This document shows, piece by piece, positions 58,353 through 64,000 of a stretch of 64,000 nucleotides of DNA. The stretch is from Linnemannia elongata (Eukaryota > Mortierellomycota > Mortierellomycetes > Mortierellales > Mortierellaceae). The notes beneath the pieces were generated by a model. The model made no database searches. It worked only from the letters and a program-made list of their open reading frames with translations, and was not told where the DNA came from. The stretch's first letter is position 1, and every line of letters begins with the position of its first letter. The position numbers and the translations under genes were made by a program. Where the stretch lies: positions 1,860,001 through 1,924,000 of the forward strand of contig JAXBDG010000013.1 of the NCBI GenBank assembly GCA_036320915.1. Reading direction: 5' to 3'.

Positions 58353-59605
58353 TTTGTTTGTTGTTGTTTGTGTTGTGGGTGATTTGGCTGGAGAGTTGGT
58401 TGGTGAGTTGGCTGGTGTTCTTGTGTGTTGTTGTTGTAGTTGTCTGTGTCTGTGTTGTTGGCAGTGTGTTGTAGTTGAGTCGAGTTGTGTTGTGTTGTGT
58501 TGTTGGTTGATGGAGAAAAAAAAGAGGGTGGACCTGGTTAGTTATATAGTAGCCACCGGGCCGAAGATCCCTTTTGTTTCCTTCCCACGAGTATGTTTGT
58601 TATCGAAGAACACGATCGAGGACTTGTCTGTGCCTCAACTGCCAACTGCCAAGGAACGAAAAGAAATGAACAAACAAAGGTACAAATCGAGCAAGCAATG
58701 CTTAATTTTTCTTCCACGCTGCACACCTCCGTCATTGTTGTGGATTGGGAGGGAGAGGAACAGTCAAAAACGCCAAGAACTCAAAATGAGGGTGGGGGGA
58801 AGAGGACGTGCCATACCACGATGTACCTCTGTTACTCAACCTAAGGAAATACGGAACGGAATAAACATTTTTTTGTTTCCCCTCCCTCTCTCCTCTCCTG
58901 CTCTCAGCCCCCTCCTTCTCTTTTCAGTTTCTTGGCTTACCCTGACGGAGGGAACAAATGGACCCTCTTCTTTTTTTTGGTTGACAGCTTTAGGAGCAAT
59001 TGGGGTCACAAGAGGATGAAAAGATTGAACGTCATGAAAAAGAGGGAGAACGTTCTCGCGGTGAGAGGGATCACTGCGTTGTGGATCTGAGTCAAGCAGT
59101 GGTGCGCCGTCGTATACATGTAATGAAACAACAACAACATGACAAGAAAGCAAAGACAACAAGCCAACAAACGCGTTTTATCTTTATTACTCCTCTTTTT
59201 TTTTGTGTTTTTGCCTGACAAGGAAAAGAGGAAGCAACTAAGCGAGAAAAGAAAAAATTAGATAGGGTTTTTATTGTCTGTCAACAGTGTTACCAAGTAC
59301 TAAGAAAAACCAAGGAAAAAGAATTACATACAAGAAGTGTAAAGGGAAACAGCAAGAAGGAGAGGTGAGTGAATTGGGTCATCATGGCTCATTTTTAATA
59401 TTCTCCATATACCCCTGGCAATGGTGCAGAAAGAAAACAAAGAACAAAGGGTACAGAGCAGATAACAGAGAGTGAGAGAGAGAAAGGGTTGTCGCTTTCG
59501 AATTGATCGTAGACTCGTCTCTCGCAAGGTAAAGACAACGGCCACAGGAAAGAAGCCGAATGACAAAACACAGGACGAGGATGAGGGAGAGACTGATAGG
59601 TTGAT
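58353..59605. repeat. Upstream flank type U1 (copy 5), with inverted segment 58770-58947
   Basis: Nearly identical to 10643-11550 and then gradually diverging to about 59605. The inverted segment has the same orientation as in copy 1. Confidence 0.75.
58537..58620 (-). promoter_or_regulatory. Conserved core promoter of reductase copy 5
   Basis: TATATA at 58543-58548, about 191 bp upstream of the ATG; same neighbouring block as the other copies. Confidence 0.65.
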
Positions 59606-60025
59606 GGCAAATGTATGCATTACCTTCAATTGACCATTTTAACACCGTTAGCAGCGAGAGAGAATAGGAAACTCATTCGTGTTCACGCTGGATGTATATG
59701 ATGGACAATCACAGATTGCGAACACATCGAAACGAAATAATACGCGCTGCTAAACCATGCCAGAACGTTTCTTACTTGCTTGACCCTGGCGGCCTCCTGC
59801 TCCAACCAACAACAAAGAAAGAAGTAAAATGGAAGAACGAGAACCAGAGTAGTGGAAAAGAAAGGAAAAAAATATAACTGTTGATCAGAGGGGTGGTGAG
59901 ACAATTTCTACAAAAGGGGGAAAGACGGACTCTTTGCGTGCAAAAATCCAGGCACCAAAGGCCATTTCAGATCTCCGGCGACTGTTCTCCGCGAAACCAA
60001 AAAGGCTCTGGGAGCCAAAAGATAG

Positions 60026-60106
60026 CGTCTGCTGCAGGGTTCGAACCTGCGCGGGAAATCCCATACACTTAGCAGGCATACGCCTTAACCACTCGGCCAA
60101 ACAGAC
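60026..60106 (-). tRNA. tRNA-Ser (anticodon GCU)
   Basis: The reverse strand folds as a class II tRNA. Acceptor GTCTGTT pairs with AGCAGAC (one G-U). The D arm is GCCGAGTGGTTAAGGC. The anticodon stem TATGC/GTGTA holds the loop CTGCTAA with anticodon GCT. A long variable arm (GGGATTTCCC) is typical of Ser. The T arm is GCAGG-TTCGAAC-CCTGC, and the discriminator is G. No intron. A TTTT run at 60020-60017 shortly after the 3' end would stop RNA polymerase III. Confidence 0.95.
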
Positions 60107-60231
60107 CAGCTATATTGGAAACGAGTTTGCGATTCAGAGTCAAGACGGGAAGGAATCTGTGTACTCTCTTGCTGATTTCGCGGCGCCTGAAAAAAAAAAA
60201 AAAATAGGAAAAAAAAATAAAAATCGTCCCT

Positions 60232-60248
60232 GAATTGGTCGATCCTCT
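60232..60248. repeat. Target-site duplication, left
   Basis: gaattggtcgatcctct, identical to 60663-60679. Confidence 0.9.
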
Positions 60249-60662
60249 CCAAATACACAGGTCCTCGTGGTGACTGGAGTCAAGGATATGGTTACATCAC
60301 GCACGATGGTTTCTGCCCGTGTGGCGCTTCGCTAGCCACACATGAGGATCGGACATGCCCTGGAGCGACCAAGAATCCACGAGCAGCTGATGAACGGCTG
60401 TTAGACAGCTTGTTGGGAAGAAGGAGGTTAACATTGATGGAAAGGATGGGAAGAATCCCCTTCATCCGTATATAGTTTTATTTTCTTCCGTTATTGCTGT
60501 GAGGAGCAGCGACAATTGTTGCGCAGAGCCAGGTCCCGGACCGGACTGTGACTGACGGATGGTTCACTGAAGAGTTTGGTCTGTAGTCCCCTTTACTTCC
60601 AAATGCCTCCTTTGTTCTGTTTGTCAGAGAAATAAAATTGTGTACGAAAAAAAAAAAAAAAA
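60249..60662 (+). mobile_element. 5'-truncated LINE-like retroposon (3' end only)
   Basis: A 414-bp insertion ends in A16 (60647-60662), with AATAAA at 60631-60636, 10 bp before the A-tract. It is flanked by a perfect 17-bp direct repeat (60232-60248 and 60663-60679), the hallmark of target-primed reverse transcription. Its first 74 codons (60251-60472, stop 60473-60475) stay open and include FCPCGASLATHEDRTCPG, a Cys-x-Cys...His-x4-Cys cluster like the zinc knuckle at the C-terminus of LINE reverse transcriptases. An mRNA-derived processed fragment of another Cys/His-rich gene is the alternative. It sits 126 bp from the tRNA-Ser. Confidence 0.82.
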
Positions 60663-60679
60663 GAATTGGTCGATCCTCT
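60663..60679. repeat. Target-site duplication, right
   Basis: gaattggtcgatcctct, directly after the A16 tail of the insertion. Confidence 0.9.
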
Positions 60680-61432
60680 TCTTCTTTTTTCTTTTCTTTA
60701 CTCTCTTCCCCTCTTCTCTTTTCTTTTTGTTGCCGAGTAGAGGTTAGTGGCGGCGGCGGTCATGAATGAGGACGACAGTGAATGAGAATGAAAATGGAAG
60801 GACATAGGTTGGAGCTGTAAAGAACTCAAGATCAACAATTGCAAATCGCTATTGCGCTCATTAACGATAAGGACAAGGGAATGATGCGTGACATGCAAAA
60901 TATGAACAGCAAGCGCAGACTGCAAGACTACCTTTTCCCTCACTCCCACTGCCGCATTGAACTTGCAACTTTGTCTTTTGTGTGGTACTGTTTGCGACCT
61001 TGTCAGGTACAAAAAGATGTTTGATTTGATCTTTGCCACCAAATTTTAATTTTTGCTCTCATCTTCAACAACTAACGGTAAGCACGGTGTAGACTGAAAC
61101 AGTAGCAACGTGTCGAAATGAAGAAAATAGAACAAAAAAAACGGCGTGAGGGTAAATGTCAGTTATGTTGTTGAGTTGAGAATGAGAATGGGAACGAGTA
61201 CATGGTTTCATGAATCCAAAAAATGAATGGTAGAAAAGTACAAAGAGAGACCGGTTCAAGTTCGACGGCAGCAGAGCCAAAGAGCGAACATACGATTTTT
61301 GCATAGGGGGGGGGGAGAGAGCCACTATGAGAACGCAATTTTATTTTTTATTGACATTATTGGTAAGGATAAGACTGAAAATAGCACAATTTTGGGCCTC
61401 TACAGTCGTCTACCCTTAGGTGGGGAGTCTCT
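60680..61432. other. Gene-free 3' region
   Basis: CT-rich start, a G9 run near 61308-61316, no usable frame. It probably includes the 3' UTR of the neighbouring minus-strand gene. Confidence 0.5.
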
Positions 61433-64000
61433 CTATACGTGCGACCACTGAAGGATCTTGCTTGCCAACTCATCCGTCACCTCCTTGTTCTTGTACATCT
61501 TGTACCACAGATATCGGACGGCGTGGAGCGGGAGACCGTGGAACGTACGAGCACGCTCAATTACAGGGGACACCACTCGTTTCCCATCTTCGACTGGACA
61601 AGAATGTCGCGCCTTCTGTGTCGCGACCCTATTCTCAAAGTTCAGCTTGAACTGTCCGCAGGAGGGCTGGTTGCTACATCCGCTGACGTATGGGAGCGTG
61701 ACCGGAGCAGGCTGGGTCTTGAAGTACCTCCAAGCGGCATCAAGTGAGTTTGGCCGTGATAAAGAGCTGAACACCCAATCATCAACGTCTGGGAGGAGAT
61801 CTTTAGGGAACGTGTTAACCCCATGCAGGAGAACGTCAATGGCCATTGTGGCCAACCATCGCTCATCATCCTTGGTAGTGTTTGACTTGGGCAAGGTATC
61901 GTAGGCAGCGGGGTAGAAAACCAGACGATTCTTGAGCAGGGTGTGTTGACTGGAGGTGGACTTGGCCAGAGTCTCTTCAATGAAGGACTTGAAAGCTGGG
62001 ACGGTCTTGGCAACTCTGACAAGGGCATCATAGGTTGAGGTGTATCGAAGAGCGGTCTTGTTCCGAAAAAAGACATCATCTGGATGCTTCTTGGAGTGTG
62101 AGGACGACTCAATGTCATCAACTACTTCTTCCTCGTTTTCCTCATCATCCGCCTCCTGTTCCATATCGATTTCGCCTGTTCTCTCCTTGTCGATCAAAGC
62201 GAGAATGTACGTCTGCTCTTCCACTGACAGGCGCTCGAACATCGAGTGGGGGTAGTAGAGATGGATGAGTTTTGAAGGTGGCGAGGTTTTGTCGTTCTCA
62301 TCGTTCTTGTTGAGACGTTTACATCGGTGCTGGAGTGTCGGGTACCAGATAAAATCTTGATTGCACAGGCTGCAGTTCGACAGGCTAAAATGGCTCATAC
62401 GTGGATTAAAGTCCTGCTTCGCTAGGTTCTTCATCGCAAGACCCCAGTGTGGCTTCTGTTCTTGAGCGGCTTTTTTCTGAGCGGCATGAAGGGCTGCTTT
62501 TCCTGCAACAGTATACTTGCCGGCATGAGGGGTGCTGCTCTTTGCGGCCTTATAAAGAGGCACATCCTCTTTCAGCTTTAGGAGAAAATCGGTCGACTCG
62601 GCGCTCAACGGCTTGTACTGAGTAGGGAAGAGGGACCGATCGGATTTGGTGAGAATGATACCCCTCGAAACCTTGTCCTTGATACGACCTTCAATCTGTG
62701 CGACTTGCTCATGGCGCTCGCTGGTCCTAGGCTTACCAATCATCCGTACAGCTCTCTAGTTTCATGCAGAGGATTAATAAATATCAATGCCCTTCTGCTT
62801 TTTTTTTTTTTTTTTGGTCTTTCCCTTTATTCTACATCCATTTTTTCTTACCTCATTGCCTGCATCTCGGGCTTTTTTCATTCGATCAACGTGTGCCTTC
62901 TGAGCGACTTCAGGATGCAGAGAATCCACCTGCCTCTTGTTCCTAGCTACCATTCTTGTAGTAGTGAGCCCACTATCCATTGCCCTCACAGCTTGCCTTG
63001 CTGCCTCGATCATGTCCTCCAGTCCACATGCCTTGACCGACTTGACAATGGCACCACGAAGCACAATCATGTTTGTCTTGACTGTAGCCTTTGAAGACTT
63101 TGCGAAATCGACCAAATGAGGGACGGCAACTAAGTACACAAGCTTGGTGAGAAAAGAGAGCTGACAATAAACATCAGCTTTCATAGGCTCGTGGGCCGGA
63201 TTGCCTGGGAGGCGCTCAGGGAGTAGAAGGCAATAGTCGTTTGTTGAGGGTCCAAACTTGACTATCGAGATTCTCCCTAGATGGTCGACTATGGTATCCT
63301 TGGTGAAGGTCTCGAATCGACTGAAGTCTGTTGATCCTGCAAAATGATCTTTGATGGTGTTGGTATTGAGTTCGGAGATATCCTGTAGATCGACAAAATC
63401 GTTGGCGGCCTTGGTCGACTTCCAGCACAATGACAGCAAATCCTCGTTGAACGATTCCAGTACTCGTCTCGAATGGGAGACGACCAAAAGGGGTCGCAAG
63501 ATCAGAAGATATCTGGACAGGAATAGGACGGCAACCAACAGACTCGTTTTCTCGACTGTACAGGGCAACAAATCGGTTCTGGCCATAGGAAACAGTGCTG
63601 CTGTGACAGAAATGTTGATCGCATCGGTGGCCTGAGCTCGTAGCCACCTCTCTAGCCATGGCGCTGGTCCACTTGTGTTGCTTGTATACCCTCTACCTCC
63701 GTCCAACGCCTCCAGAGTGATATCCTTGGTAATGAGCACAGCCAGCGTCTGACCCTTCACCTTCACAACTTGCTTATGCTCCTTGATCAACTCCGAAAGA
63801 CATCTGTCCTTGGCGACCTTGACGGTAGGGCCTCCGATCCGGCGGTGGAAGTTGCGCATCCCAAAAAAATGTGAGGTCATCTGTTCAGAGAGGTCTCGCT
63901 CTTGAATGGATCCTGTAAGTGAAGAAAAATCTTGAGCCTGGAGGTATTTCTGGAGTGGGCCGAGCTGGTCGAGAAGGAGCGAAGAAGGCGACCATGGGTA
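61433..64000 (-). CDS. Large gene of unknown function, C-terminal 823 residues (5' end outside window)
   Basis: Not recognised. The frame is open from the window edge (64000) down to 62852. After a 96-bp GT-AG intron (62851-62756) it continues from 62755 to the TAG at 61433-61435. The ATG at 63880 is internal, because in-frame coding sequence continues upstream of it. The first part is hydrophobic-helical with a Lys/Arg-rich end (ARNKRQVDSLHPEVAQKAHV). The second part has a possible zinc-binding cluster CSLCNQDFIWYPTLQHRCKR, an acidic run (EADDEENEEEVVDDIE), then CSNQPSCGQ...RHSCP and a helical end. Its size, few introns and orphan character would suit a lineage-specific or transposon-derived gene, but no transposase signature is seen. 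Confidence 0.65.

Noticed and set aside
58072..59019. Long plus-strand frame across copy 5 and its upstream flank
   Set aside because: It is antisense to the reductase, then runs through promoter and noncoding flank; no start context, no similarity to a known family.
60026..60106. Protein-coding frame across the tRNA region
   Set aside because: The sequence folds as a complete tRNA-Ser with class II variable arm and terminator; the frame is incidental.
1..64000. CRISPR arrays, bacterial operons, ribosome binding sites, rRNA genes
   Set aside because: The window is eukaryotic with spliced genes; no regularly spaced repeats with unique spacers and no rRNA sequence were seen.

Overview
The window is nuclear DNA of a filamentous fungus. 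Evidence is the short GT-AG introns (about 60-130 bp), CT-rich promoters, a Kre9/KNH-type GPI cell-wall protein pair, an OPT transporter and an MRP-type ABC transporter. The mix of families, including a PD-(D/E)XK-like nuclease-fold gene and an expanded NAD(P)-binding family, suggests an early-diverging lineage, most likely Mortierellaceae; that placement is inference. Both window ends cut through genes.

Left part (1-15.1 kb): the 3' end of an OPT oligopeptide transporter, a single-pass membrane protein facing it, a PXA/sorting-nexin-like protein, the first NAD(P)-binding reductase copy (minus strand), a 213-bp tandem duplication, and a four-exon gene whose C-terminal part carries a PD...EVK nuclease-like motif. 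Middle (15.2-44.8 kb): reductase copy 2; a block of ordinary housekeeping genes (RCF2, a peroxisomal-type nucleotide carrier, AVL9, a mitochondrial RCC1-like protein, a KNH-type GPI protein); reductase copy 3; then a four-exon ABCC transporter and a 932-residue coiled-coil protein. Right part (44.8-64 kb): two nearly empty stretches of about 5 kb on either side of a small secreted KNH-type gene, reductase copies 4 and 5 close together, a tRNA-Ser(GCU), a 5'-truncated LINE-like retroposon with a perfect 17-bp target-site duplication, and the 3' part of a large unrecognised gene.

The most interesting structure is the five-copy reductase family. All copies lie on the minus strand and keep the same TATA-box promoter. 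Their flanks show that copies 2/3 and 4/5 are two versions of one two-gene module. Copies 2 and 4 carry decayed pieces of the last exon of the PXA gene that sits beside copy 1, so copy 1 appears to be the ancestral locus. A promoter-upstream segment of about 180 bp is inverted in copies 1 and 5 relative to copies 2, 3 and 4. Coding-sequence relationships (3 with 4, 2 with 5) conflict with flank relationships (3 with 5, 2 with 4), pointing to gene conversion. A 13.7-kb block of unrelated genes now separates copies 2 and 3 and is bordered by direct repeats. All alignments were made by eye.
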